From: Candidatus Methanoperedens sp.
GTDB taxonomy: Archaea; Halobacteriota; Methanosarcinia; Methanosarcinales; Methanoperedenaceae
Reading direction: 5' to 3'
NCBI GenBank assembly: GCA_021409285.1
Contig: JAGFND010000003.1
Span: 1-48,392, forward strand
Length of the DNA: 48,392 bases
Shown: piece after piece, positions 7,623-15,629 of the stretch
Layout of the letters: each line of letters opens with the position of its first letter
How positions within the stretch are numbered: the first letter of the stretch is position 1
Notes under the pieces: generated by a model
Told to the model about the DNA's origin: nothing
What the model saw: the letters and a program-made list of their open reading frames with translations, nothing else
Databases searched by the model: none
Position numbers and translations under genes: made by a program

Positions 7623-8156
7623 CTCTGAAAACTTCACAAGCGCTCGATACCTGTGGGACAACTTATTCTTTTCCTGTTCGTTCATTTCTCCAAGCGTCCT
7701 GCCGCCTACAGCAAATATAGGATCATATCCGAAACCGCCGGTTCCCCTTATACTGGTCGCTATCTCACCTGCCACTTCTCCACGAAAGACAAGTGCTTTT
7801 TCACCTGGCCGGCAATACGCAATAACTGTTTTGAACATTGAACTCCTGTTCTTTTCACCATGCATGAGCCTCAGCATCAATTCATTTCCGAGTGTATCAA
7901 AAACATAAGCAGAATAAGGTCCTGGAAAGCCTCCCAGAGCTTCAATGAATAAGCCAGAGTCATCAACTATTACTTCTGTTTTCAGCTTATTTGCAGCCCA
8001 TTCTGCCCCGAATTTGGCTATGGGTTCAAGGTTTTTCTCCTGCATTTCAGGATATCCACATTTGTTCTGCTCCACTGCTATCCCAAGTGGCAAAAGGATT
8101 TCCTTTGCCTCTTTCACCTTATGGGGATTTCCTGTAACGAATATTATTTTTCGCAT
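7560..8156 (-). CDS. rdgB: XTP/dITP diphosphatase (HAM1/RdgB family)
   Basis: Hydrolyses non-canonical purine triphosphates (XTP, ITP, dITP) to monophosphates, cleaning the nucleotide pool. Motifs in order: FVTGNPHKVKEA at the N-terminus, VDDSGLFIEALGGFPGPYSAY (phosphate/metal site), GEVAGEI, GTGGFGYDPIF, and EKNKLSHRYRAL near the C-terminus. The family normally ends shortly after this block. Here the frame continues 21 codons, WARGD to VITS, that are entirely the antisense of tRNA-Val, stopping at the TAG at 7560-7562. The gene overlaps the end of the small membrane protein gene upstream, suggesting an operon with aspartate kinase. Confidence 0.93.
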   Translation of the reverse strand: MRKIIFVTGNPHKVKEAKEILLPLGIAVEQNKCGYPEMQEKNLEPIAKFGAEWAANKLKTEVIVDDSGLFIEALGGFPGPYSAYVFDTLGNELMLRLMHGEKNRSSMFKTVIAYCRPGEKALVFRGEVAGEIATSIRGTGGFGYDPIFAVGGRTLGEMNEQEKNKLSHRYRALVKFSEWARGDSNSGSPPCQGDVITS

Positions 8157-8337
8157 GGGATTTTTTATTTTTCTGAACGATCGAATGTTTTATAAATTCC
8201 CTGTAATCCGGACTGTATTTCATCAATATCAACATTATTGGATAACGGAGTGTAAACACTAAGGAAGCGATCCCGATAGCAAACCCAAGCACCAGGATGA
8301 ACTGCGATACGGGGGGAAGACTGTTAAGATCGATCAT
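8119..8337 (-). CDS. small single-pass membrane protein
   Basis: 72 residues: a hydrophobic helix at about 11-37 (FILVLGFAIGIASLVFTL...) followed by a basic, Lys/Arg-rich tail, which predicts a cytoplasmic C-terminus. GGTGATC directly before the ATG is a good archaeal ribosome binding site. It lies 18 bases after the aspartate kinase stop and overlaps the start of rdgB by 38 bases, so it is part of that operon. I do not recognise the family. The last 20 residues are low-complexity and basic. Function unknown. Confidence 0.65.
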   Translation of the reverse strand: MIDLNSLPPVSQFILVLGFAIGIASLVFTLRYPIMLILMKYSPDYREFIKHSIVQKNKKSHAKNNIRYRKSP

Positions 8338-8355
8338 ATGATCACCTGCAATACT

Positions 8356-9756
8356 TCATCTGACTTTTTCGAGTCCAAATTCCTTATGAAGCACCTGCAC
8401 CGCCTTTTTGGCGCCATCTTCGCTCACAACGAATGATATATTATGTTGCGAGGAACCCTGGCTTATCATTATCACGTTAACATGGGCTTTTCCGAGCGCT
8501 CCGAAAACGCGACCTGCAACACCTGGAGTATTTGCCATGCCAGCGCCAACGACTGCAACCACGCAGATGTTCCTGTCTGCAGTCACTTCTTTTATTGTGC
8601 CGTTCCTGAATTCTACTTTTATGGCCTTGACAGCTTTATCAAGATGGCTCTCATCTACAACAATGGAGATGTTGGCTTCAGATGAACCCTGGCTTATCAT
8701 TATAATATTTACCCCCGCATTTGCAAGTGTTGTGAAAACGCGTGCAGCAACTCCTATTGTCCCGACCATGCCTGCACCTGAAACATTTATCAGGGCGACA
8801 TTCTTGATGACTGTCACGGCTTTCACGATATCCTTGATAGTTTTTTGTTCTTTCACAACGATGGTTCCGGGCGATTCGGGATGGAACGTGTTCTTAACGC
8901 GGACTGGAATCCCATGCTTTATCGCAGGTTCAATAGCTCTGGGATGAAGCACTTTTGCCCCGAAATACGATAATTCCATGGCCTCAATATATGAAATAAC
9001 CGGTATTGTCTGCGCTTCAGGGACGATCTTGGGATCTGTTGTCAGTATGCCATGCACCTCTTTCCAGAGCCATATCTCGTCAGACCCAAGAGCTGCTCCA
9101 AGTATCGATGCAGTGAAATCAGATCCGCCGCGTCCAAGCGTCGTGATGATGCCCGCTTCGTTTTCCCCAATAAATCCTGTAACCACGGGAACTCCATTTT
9201 TTAATAGCGGCTCCAATCGTTCCTTCACAAGTGAATACGTAATTTCAACAGGTTTGGCATTGCCATATTCATCATTTGTTATTATACCCGCTTCTCCTCC
9301 TGTAAATGCCTTTGATCTTACTCCTATCGAATTCAGTGAACCGCAAAGAAGGGGCGCAGCCAGACGCTCCCCATACGAAGAGATGTAATCGATTGACCTG
9401 ACGGTCAATTCACCCAGATAGCATATTCCTATAAGGGCTTTTTCGAGTTCTTCTATGCGCAGGTCAAGTTCATTTGATACTTTTTCCACAATCCCGTTTA
9501 CTTCTATCGCATCATGAGCTGCCTGATGGTGCTGTTTTGTCAGGTCAGCGATGAATTCCTTAACAATAGAAGTTTTTCCTGTCTCTGATGCATCTCTGGC
9601 ACATTTAAGGAGAGCGTCTGTAACACCACTTAGAGCCGAAGTCACAAGAACCAATTCATTTCCTTTTTCCCTGTATTCTTTTGCAAGCTGTGCGACATGT
9701 TTGATACGTTTTCCGTCGCCAACGGATGTGCCTCCGAATTTCATCACGAGTCTCAT
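8356..9756 (-). CDS. lysC: aspartate kinase with two ACT domains
   Basis: Phosphorylates aspartate, the first step toward lysine, threonine and methionine. It opens with MKFGGTSVG (kinase P-site), then VTSALSGVTD, SYGERLAAPLL, GGSDFTAS and the FGAKVLHPRA block. Two C-terminal ACT repeats follow, each with a near-identical sequence MISQGSS (about residues 355 and 435), which would bind feedback amino acids. It is 466 residues from the ATG used here; a TTG four codons upstream (9768) is possible. It heads an operon with the small membrane protein and rdgB. Confidence 0.93.
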   Translation of the reverse strand: MRLVMKFGGTSVGDGKRIKHVAQLAKEYREKGNELVLVTSALSGVTDALLKCARDASETGKTSIVKEFIADLTKQHHQAAHDAIEVNGIVEKVSNELDLRIEELEKALIGICYLGELTVRSIDYISSYGERLAAPLLCGSLNSIGVRSKAFTGGEAGIITNDEYGNAKPVEITYSLVKERLEPLLKNGVPVVTGFIGENEAGIITTLGRGGSDFTASILGAALGSDEIWLWKEVHGILTTDPKIVPEAQTIPVISYIEAMELSYFGAKVLHPRAIEPAIKHGIPVRVKNTFHPESPGTIVVKEQKTIKDIVKAVTVIKNVALINVSGAGMVGTIGVAARVFTTLANAGVNIIMISQGSSEANISIVVDESHLDKAVKAIKVEFRNGTIKEVTADRNICVVAVVGAGMANTPGVAGRVFGALGKAHVNVIMISQGSSQHNISFVVSEDGAKKAVQVLHKEFGLEKVR

Positions 9757-9811
9757 AGGGCTTTTCAATCGTCAGAGGTTCTATTAAAGATTATGCAAAA
9801 AACAAAAACCA

Positions 9812-9831
9812 GGGCGGGTTGGGGGTGGTGG
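9812..9831 (+). repeat. G-rich element, copy 1
   Basis: GGGCGGGTTGGGGGTGGTGG lies in the 70-base gap between valS and lysC. It contains four closely spaced G runs that could form a G-quadruplex; on the valS transcript it reads as a C-rich tract followed by a T-rich run. A closely similar element sits at 38183-38200. Confidence 0.6.
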
Positions 9832-9838
9832 TATATTT

Positions 9839-12394
9839 TCATAAATGCCCAATGACGATCTTCGCGCCGCCAACCTCGATAAGATCAACCGACCTTCCTT
9901 TTAACAACATCTCTGTCTCAACTGTGAAACATGAACTGTCAAGAGTTATATTTTCTCCATCCACAAAAAGTTCGATGAATTCCCCGATAACTTTCGGATC
10001 CATACATGTCAGGGCATCTGCGATCGCTCTTGCCCTGTTCCTGTAGGTCTTGCCAAGAACTTTCATACTGGGCTTTATCTTAACAGGCACCATTTCAAGA
10101 TCAGGGGAACCTGACCTGTGATAGATCGTGGAATTTGCCGCGCCTGCTATGTCTGAAACATCTGTGAGCTCTGAATATATCTCAATATCACGAAGAGCTG
10201 CATTCAATGCCATCCCGTGTTCTGATTTATATCGCCTGATAGCTGACGTTATCTCTTTCATCGATTCACCTGTTGCTTCGGCATCAGCATCGATGAGCGA
10301 ATCATCTACTTTCGGCCATTCCTGCAGATGGACGCTCTCTTTCTTTATATGCGAAAATACCTCTTCTGAAAAATATGGAATAAATGGAGCAAGAAGACGT
10401 GATATAGTGTCAATGGCCAAAAATAATGTGTACTGTGCAGCCTCTTTTCCTTCAATGTCGCCATACAGCCTTGATTTCACAAGCTCAATATAATTATCCG
10501 CAAGAACATCCCAGGAGAATCCGCGGATAGCCTTAAAGGTTTCATCGAACTGGTAGGCATCCATTTTTTCAGTCGCATACTTAACGAGCCGGTTCAATTT
10601 GCTGAGTAACCACTTATCAATTGGTTTGAACTCCGCCGGTCTGTCGGAAATGTGGGGGAGTGAAAAACGCACGATACTCCAGAGTTTTTGAAGGAACCGG
10701 GAACCTGCGACAACATCTTTCCAGCTGAAAATAATATCAGAGCCTGTCGAACCTCCAATAGCAGCCCACTGCCTGAAGGCATCTGCGCCATGCTGCTTGA
10801 GCACCTCTTCCGGAACAACGAAATTGTTCCGGGATTTGCTCATCTTGTGGCCATCTTCACCCAGCACCATTCCATTCAACAGTATGGTATCCCACGGCTT
10901 ATTATCAAGAAGGGCTTTTGCCCTGAGGATCGTGTAAAAAGACCATGTGCGGATAATATCATAACCCTGCGGACGGAGTTGAACTGGCAAGAGTAACGGA
11001 TGATCAGATAGCCAGCCGGAAACATGCAGTGCTGATATCGATGAATCCATCCAGGTATCAAGCACATCCTGCTCACCCCTAAAATCAGCACAGCCGCATT
11101 CGCATGCTTCAGGCGGCAATTTGTGAGTCGGATCAAGAGGCAGCCATTCCTCTTTTGCGACTTTTGTTTTGCCGCATTTTTTGCAATACCATGCCGGTAT
11201 AGGAGTTGCAAATATCCTCTGCCTTGAGATACACCAGTCCCATTCCATGGTCTCTATCCAGTTCTCAAGCCGCACTTTCATAAAATCGGGAACCCAATCT
11301 ATTTCGTTCGCTGTATTCAGAATATCTTCACGGATTATCTTAACGAACCACTGCTTCTCAGATAATATCTCAATTGGCGACTTGCATCGCCAGCAAAGGC
11401 CCACATTCTGTTCAAGTTTTTCCTGTTTGTAAAGAATGCCCGAATTTTTCATGTCAGTGATTATTGCTTTCTTGCACTCGTCAGCGGACAGGCCGGCGTA
11501 CTTTCCTGCCAGATCAGTCATCTTTCCGGTCTTATCTATTGCTTTTCTAAGAGGTAGATGGTGCTCCGCCCACCATTTGACATCCTGTTTATCACCGAAG
11601 GTGCAGATCATCACTACGCCAGTCCCAAAAGAAGGATCCACGCTTTTGTCTGAGACCACTTTCACTTTATGGCCAAATACCGGCACTTTGACCTCAGTCC
11701 CGACATAGTTCCCATATCGTCCATCACCGGGATTGACCGCGACTGCAACGCAGGCTGCAAGTAATTCCGGTCTTGTCGTGGCGATCTTGAGCATATCAAA
11801 ATTAATAAAATTAAGGGCAGTATCCCTGGCATCGTATTCTACTTCGGCGAACGCGATAGCTGTTTCGCAGCGCGGGCACCAGTTGACAGGATGGTTCTGC
11901 TGGTATATCCTGCCGCTGTTGAACATCTGAACGAACGAACTCTGTGTCTTCCTGAAATAAGCAGGTTCCATCGTTATGTACTCATTACTCCAGTCGATCG
12001 AAAAACCAAGTCGCCTGAGGCTCTTTCTCATGCGTGCGATATTGGTCTGGGTGAGCTCAACACACATATTCCTGAACTCTTCACGCGATACATGGCTCTT
12101 AGTGATGCTATGAGCTTCTTCCACTTTTACTTCTGTTGGCAGGCCATGACAATCCCAGCCTTCAGGGAACATCACATTGAATCCCTTCATTCTCTTGTAG
12201 CGCGCCACAAAATCGATATAACACCAGTTAAGAGCATTGCCGATATGGAAATTCCCTGTAGGATAAGGAGGAGGTGTATCGATAATGAACCGGGGTTTTT
12301 GCGAATTCCAGTCAAAATAATACATGGGATCCTGCCATGTTTTCAACCATTTTTCTTCTATAGTATTATAATCGTATTCTTTTGGGAGTTCCAT
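9839..12394 (-). CDS. valS: valyl-tRNA synthetase
   Basis: Charges tRNA-Val. This is an 851-residue class I enzyme: PPPYPTGNFHIGN at about 41-53 carries the HIGH signature, and GHKMSKSRNN at about 513-522 the KMSKS loop. Between them lies the CP1 editing domain (about 190-340) and pairs of cysteines (CWRCKSPIE, CKKCGKTK, CECGC) that form zinc knuckles. The C-terminal helical region binds the anticodon. Archaeal-type length, without the long coiled-coil tail of bacterial ValS. It is followed by a G-rich intergenic element and aspartate kinase. A tRNA-Val gene lies about 2.2 kb beyond its 3' end. Confidence 0.96.
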   Translation of the reverse strand: MELPKEYDYNTIEEKWLKTWQDPMYYFDWNSQKPRFIIDTPPPYPTGNFHIGNALNWCYIDFVARYKRMKGFNVMFPEGWDCHGLPTEVKVEEAHSITKSHVSREEFRNMCVELTQTNIARMRKSLRRLGFSIDWSNEYITMEPAYFRKTQSSFVQMFNSGRIYQQNHPVNWCPRCETAIAFAEVEYDARDTALNFINFDMLKIATTRPELLAACVAVAVNPGDGRYGNYVGTEVKVPVFGHKVKVVSDKSVDPSFGTGVVMICTFGDKQDVKWWAEHHLPLRKAIDKTGKMTDLAGKYAGLSADECKKAIITDMKNSGILYKQEKLEQNVGLCWRCKSPIEILSEKQWFVKIIREDILNTANEIDWVPDFMKVRLENWIETMEWDWCISRQRIFATPIPAWYCKKCGKTKVAKEEWLPLDPTHKLPPEACECGCADFRGEQDVLDTWMDSSISALHVSGWLSDHPLLLPVQLRPQGYDIIRTWSFYTILRAKALLDNKPWDTILLNGMVLGEDGHKMSKSRNNFVVPEEVLKQHGADAFRQWAAIGGSTGSDIIFSWKDVVAGSRFLQKLWSIVRFSLPHISDRPAEFKPIDKWLLSKLNRLVKYATEKMDAYQFDETFKAIRGFSWDVLADNYIELVKSRLYGDIEGKEAAQYTLFLAIDTISRLLAPFIPYFSEEVFSHIKKESVHLQEWPKVDDSLIDADAEATGESMKEITSAIRRYKSEHGMALNAALRDIEIYSELTDVSDIAGAANSTIYHRSGSPDLEMVPVKIKPSMKVLGKTYRNRARAIADALTCMDPKVIGEFIELFVDGENITLDSSCFTVETEMLLKGRSVDLIEVGGAKIVIGHL

Positions 12395-12443
12395 ATTGCC
12401 GTTCTGATTACTTGCAGATTAATAGAATTATCGGTTTCAAACC

Positions 12444-12455
12444 TTTTATATAAAA
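12444..12455. promoter_or_regulatory. symmetrical TATA box in divergent promoter
   Basis: TTTTATATAAAA lies in the 139-base gap between valS (minus) and the response regulator gene (plus). It is about 50 bases from valS and 80 from the other start. Because it is a palindrome, it could bind TBP in either direction. Confidence 0.5.
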
Positions 12456-12533
12456 GAGGAAGGAAGCACTTTTATCTTTGTATTACCATTGAATACAGGA
12501 GATAATTTGAAAATGAAGAGGGAATAAAAGGAA

Positions 12534-13385
12534 ATGGAACAACAAATAAAAAAAAATAAAGTACTTGTCGTGGATGATGAACAGTTAAATGTAGAGCTTA
12601 TTACAGCACTTCTTGAAAATGAATATGATGTTATCGCGGCCTATAACGGTAAAGAGGCAATTTCCAAAATGAATTCCGAGAAGCCAGACATCGTGCTTCT
12701 TGATATCATGATGCCAGAGATGAGTGGTTATGATGTTTGCGAACTGATAAAAAAAGAGGACCGTACCCGTTTTGTTCCCGTTGTAATGATAACCGCCCTT
12801 TCTGAATTAAAAGCGAAGGTTAAATCCATAGAGGCCGGAGCGGACGATTTTCTCACAAAACCGATCAACAGCATCGAACTTGTAACGCGCGTACGATCCC
12901 TTCTTAAAGGAAAATCCTTTCATGACCAGCTTATAAAAAGTAAAGAAAAAATAGAAGCACAGGACGATTTCAAGACCATTATGGCTAATCTTCTTCCCCT
13001 TATGCTTGAGAGTATACCGCTTGAAAAAAAATCACAGGTTATTAAAGAGATGAGTAAAAGGGTTGAGGATGTCCTGGCTGAAAAATATATCTATGACAGT
13101 TCCGTAAATATGGCGCAAGCAGCTAAGATCGCATGCAATATTATGAACCTTCTCGGAGGAGATTTTGAAGTATTGAAAACCGAAGAGGAAAGTTCTACTA
13201 TAGTAAATAATATCTGCCCCTGGGGAGAATATGGTACCATAAGTCCGATACTCTGTATGCTGACAAAGGCGATATTTACGAAAGTTGGGGTCAGGGTCAA
13301 TGAAAATATCAACGTGGATATTCATAAGACTATAGCAGGGGGTGATGGCCACTGTTTGATAGAGATGTATAAAGAGGAGTATTGA
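12534..13385 (+). CDS. response regulator with methanogen-type output domain
   Basis: 283 residues. A receiver domain occupies about 8-125, with the acidic pocket VVDDE, phosphoacceptor Asp57 (LLDIMMPEMSG), the conserved Thr in MITAL and the Lys in FLTKPI. After a linker comes a helical and beta region of about 145 residues ending with CPWGEYGTISPILC...GGDGHCLIEMY. I take this as the cysteine-containing output domain seen in methanogen signalling proteins (methanogen output domain 1); it has no helix-turn-helix. Its stop overlaps a TTG start of the KaiC-like gene, so signal output probably runs through that protein. Confidence 0.82.
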   Translation: MEQQIKKNKVLVVDDEQLNVELITALLENEYDVIAAYNGKEAISKMNSEKPDIVLLDIMMPEMSGYDVCELIKKEDRTRFVPVVMITALSELKAKVKSIEAGADDFLTKPINSIELVTRVRSLLKGKSFHDQLIKSKEKIEAQDDFKTIMANLLPLMLESIPLEKKSQVIKEMSKRVEDVLAEKYIYDSSVNMAQAAKIACNIMNLLGGDFEVLKTEEESSTIVNNICPWGEYGTISPILCMLTKAIFTKVGVRVNENINVDIHKTIAGGDGHCLIEMYKEEY

Positions 13386-14146
13386 AAAGTATCAAAACGT
13401 ATTTAAATGTTAAGAATGATAATAATTATAATATGGAACGCTTGGATACAGGTATTGAGGAACTCAATAAAAAGATAGAGGGATATCCTAAAGGAAGAAC
13501 AATTTTAATAACAGGCACTACCGGTTCAGGTAAGACGATCCTGGGGCTTCATTTTGTCAATAAAGCCTGCGCAGATGGCAAAAACTGTAAGATGATCGCT
13601 ACTGAAGAAATTCCGGAGGATATCCTGATCCAGGCTGAATCCATAGGACTGCAACTTAGAAAATATTGTGAGAACGGTAATCTGATCATAGATAGGGTAT
13701 ATGAAGAACGGACAGGCCATGCAAAAGAAGTACTTGCTTTTGGCATAGAGCAGCTTGACGAACTGCAATCCAATCTACTCGGGCTGCTTGAGAGAATACC
13801 GGATAACACTGATATTGTTGTTATCGATAATATTGGTGTTTTCACCCTGAATATGTCGGTAAATGAATTCAGGGCACAATTTGATTCATTGATATTTGGT
13901 CTTTCCAAAAAGAACATTACCACTGTCATAATAATGGATGAATCTGCAAATGAACGCATGGGAGGTATTGCATTATATTCTGTCTATGGGATACTCAAGA
14001 CATCTATAAAAGATAATCCATATACAGGTGCAAGGGAAAGATTACTGGAAATCCTGAAGATCAGAAATACAAAAATCCCTCTTGATCCGATAAAATTTGA
14101 AATAACTTCAAAGGGTATAGTACTTCTGAAAAAGGAAAAAACCTGA
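13382..14146 (+). CDS. KaiC-like RecA-superfamily ATPase
   Basis: A single-domain KaiC/RadA-like ATPase, 254 residues. The Walker A is GTTGSGKT at 45-52, catalytic glutamates lie in ATEEIPED (about 74-81), and the Walker B is DIVVIDN at about 144-150. The usual start RLDTGIEELN follows the Met at codon 18 (ATG 13433). I keep the TTG at 13382 because it overlaps the previous stop and has GAGGAG before it; the start is uncertain. Archaeal proteins of this type switch or assemble in response to ATP and phosphorylation. It sits between a receiver protein and a P-loop-less relative, suggesting a three-protein signalling module. Confidence 0.85.
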   Translation: MKSIKTYLNVKNDNNYNMERLDTGIEELNKKIEGYPKGRTILITGTTGSGKTILGLHFVNKACADGKNCKMIATEEIPEDILIQAESIGLQLRKYCENGNLIIDRVYEERTGHAKEVLAFGIEQLDELQSNLLGLLERIPDNTDIVVIDNIGVFTLNMSVNEFRAQFDSLIFGLSKKNITTVIIMDESANERMGGIALYSVYGILKTSIKDNPYTGARERLLEILKIRNTKIPLDPIKFEITSKGIVLLKKEKT

Positions 14147-14836
14147 ATGGCCGAAGAACTGTTACAAACAGGTTTATTGCCTCTGGATAAAGAACTTAAT
14201 GGTGGCTTGTTCATGGGATCACTTGTGTATATTAAAGCTGATGCCATGGCAATGGCTGAAATATTCCTGTATCATTTTATCCAGCAGAGAAAAACCTATT
14301 ATGTCAACACGGAACGTAAGCCAGAATATATTATGAACAACATGAACCATATAGGATTTGATACTTCAGGAATTACATTTATTGATGTTCATCAAAAATA
14401 TTTTAAAAAAGAATGTTCCAATCCAATGCCTGAAATGTTGAGGAACTATAAGATCATTGATTTTTTTAAGAAACAGCTTGACACCATAGAAGATACGAAA
14501 GTTAACCTGATCATTGATACAATAACTTTCTTTTTGACCATGGAAGTAAAAAAAATATTTCTGAATGAAATGATCGATTCTATATATAATAATACAAAAA
14601 AGATGCGAGGTCTTGGATTCCTTTATGGGCTCAAGGGAAGCGGTGATACTCTTATCGAGAATGAATTGATCAACCTTTGCGATGTAGTCTTTGATGTATC
14701 GATGATAAAAAAGTCAGATAAAACAATCACAGAACTGATAATTCCCAAAGCAAGAGACCGCCCCATTTTTGGGAATATCCTGAGATTCAGGATAGAGGGT
14801 GGTGTCATCATGGATACTTCAAAAGAGATAGCATAA
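14147..14836 (+). CDS. KaiC-like protein lacking a P-loop
   Basis: 229 residues, with ATG immediately after the stop of the KaiC-like ATPase. The start LLQTGLLPLDKELNGGLFMGSLVYI follows the KaiC/RadA pattern, but the Walker A position reads KADAMAMAE, with no GxxGxGK. A hydrophobic strand ending in Asp (VNLIIDTITF) marks the former Walker B, and a later DVVFDVSMIKK strand pattern also fits the fold. It likely cannot bind ATP in the normal way and may regulate or pair with its neighbour. Fold assignment is inferred from the pattern and the gene order. Confidence 0.7.
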   Translation: MAEELLQTGLLPLDKELNGGLFMGSLVYIKADAMAMAEIFLYHFIQQRKTYYVNTERKPEYIMNNMNHIGFDTSGITFIDVHQKYFKKECSNPMPEMLRNYKIIDFFKKQLDTIEDTKVNLIIDTITFFLTMEVKKIFLNEMIDSIYNNTKKMRGLGFLYGLKGSGDTLIENELINLCDVVFDVSMIKKSDKTITELIIPKARDRPIFGNILRFRIEGGVIMDTSKEIA

Positions 14837-15003
14837 AAGTTCCTTCATGAATTTAATATAAGAGGGAAAATCAATATACTTTGGCGGCCACGAAATAGAA
14901 ACTGGAACGATCATTGATATAAATAATAAAATGTGTGAAATGTTTGACCAATAACTGAAAATATATGTAATAGTGTGTCCATATTAAATAGGATGTATAA
15001 TAA

Positions 15004-15153
15004 CATTTCAGGAGAGAGGAGTATATAAACAATCTTCAAAAAACAGAAGACTGGATGATAATGGCATTAGATGATTTCTGCGATGCACAGGCAGATTTCA
15101 AAGACGGGCGATATCCAAGCAGCGTATTCCATGCGACATCGATCTTATCGTAG
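15004..15153 (+). pseudogene. HEPN-domain relic (N-terminal part)
   Basis: A 49-codon open stretch encodes TEDWMIMALDDFCDAQ...DGRYPSSVFHA, the first two helices of a HEPN-domain protein (pattern W..A..DL..A...GRY..avFHA). It has no clear start beyond an internal ATG and stops at TAG 15151. After VFHA the HEPN sequence is replaced by a nucleotidyltransferase sequence in another frame, so a deletion fused two genes. HEPN proteins are usually toxins paired with MNT antitoxins. Confidence 0.65.
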
Positions 15154-15452
15154 TCGCATCAGGCTTGCCTGTGCTAAGAGATAGATATGATTTTGTAAGG
15201 ATCAAGAAACCTGCACGATTGGAAGCTATCTGGATGACATCCAGGGAATTGAATGAAATGGTGGAAGTCAAAACTGGCTTTGTCATGGATGCGCTTCTTG
15301 AGGGGAAATTCTTGATTGACGATGGAACATTGATAACAGCGAAAAAGAAGCTTGAAACTTCTCTTAAAATGCTGCATGCAATAAGACTATCTCATGGATG
15401 GTTCATACCGCGGGACAGTCTGGAAGAGATGATCTCTTTCGATTGCCATTGA
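15135..15452 (+). pseudogene. MNT nucleotidyltransferase relic (C-terminal part)
   Basis: The frame from GAC at 15135 reads DIDLIVVASGLPVLRDR and continues for 105 residues to a stop at 15450-15452. DIDLIVV is the second half of the GS...DIDL catalytic signature of minimal nucleotidyltransferases. The later FVMDALLEGKFLIDD is typical of their C-terminus. The GS(R)-containing N-terminus is gone. The frame overlaps the end of the HEPN relic, which marks the deletion junction near 15130-15137. An ATG-started part (from 15165) could be translated but lacks the active site. Confidence 0.65.
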
Positions 15453-15529
15453 CGATATTTTTACGCAACAACAAATATATATGTAATCATCACTATGATT
15501 ACAATAACTGATAGATTTCAATCTGCTGT

Positions 15530-15627
15530 GAGAAAGATTAGAACTGTACGCACGTTTGGGAAATATTGAAAAACCATTTGATCCTGAACGTATTATCTCC
15601 CAGATACGAAAGCTCATAGGAGAATAG
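15530..15627 (+). pseudogene. receiver-domain C-terminal relic
   Basis: After an in-frame TGA, about 30 codons read ...GNIEKPFDPERIISQIRKLIGE and stop at TAG. This is the last strand and helix of a response regulator receiver domain, including the switch Lys before Pro (EKPFDPE). The Asp pocket and the rest are absent. It ends just before the giant kinase gene, and its last codons contain the GGAG ribosome binding site used by that gene. Confidence 0.6.
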
Positions 15628-15629
15628 TC

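Noticed and set aside
8408-8947. 179-residue plus-strand ORF opposite lysC
   Set aside because: Alanine/threonine-rich complement of the ACT domains of aspartate kinase.
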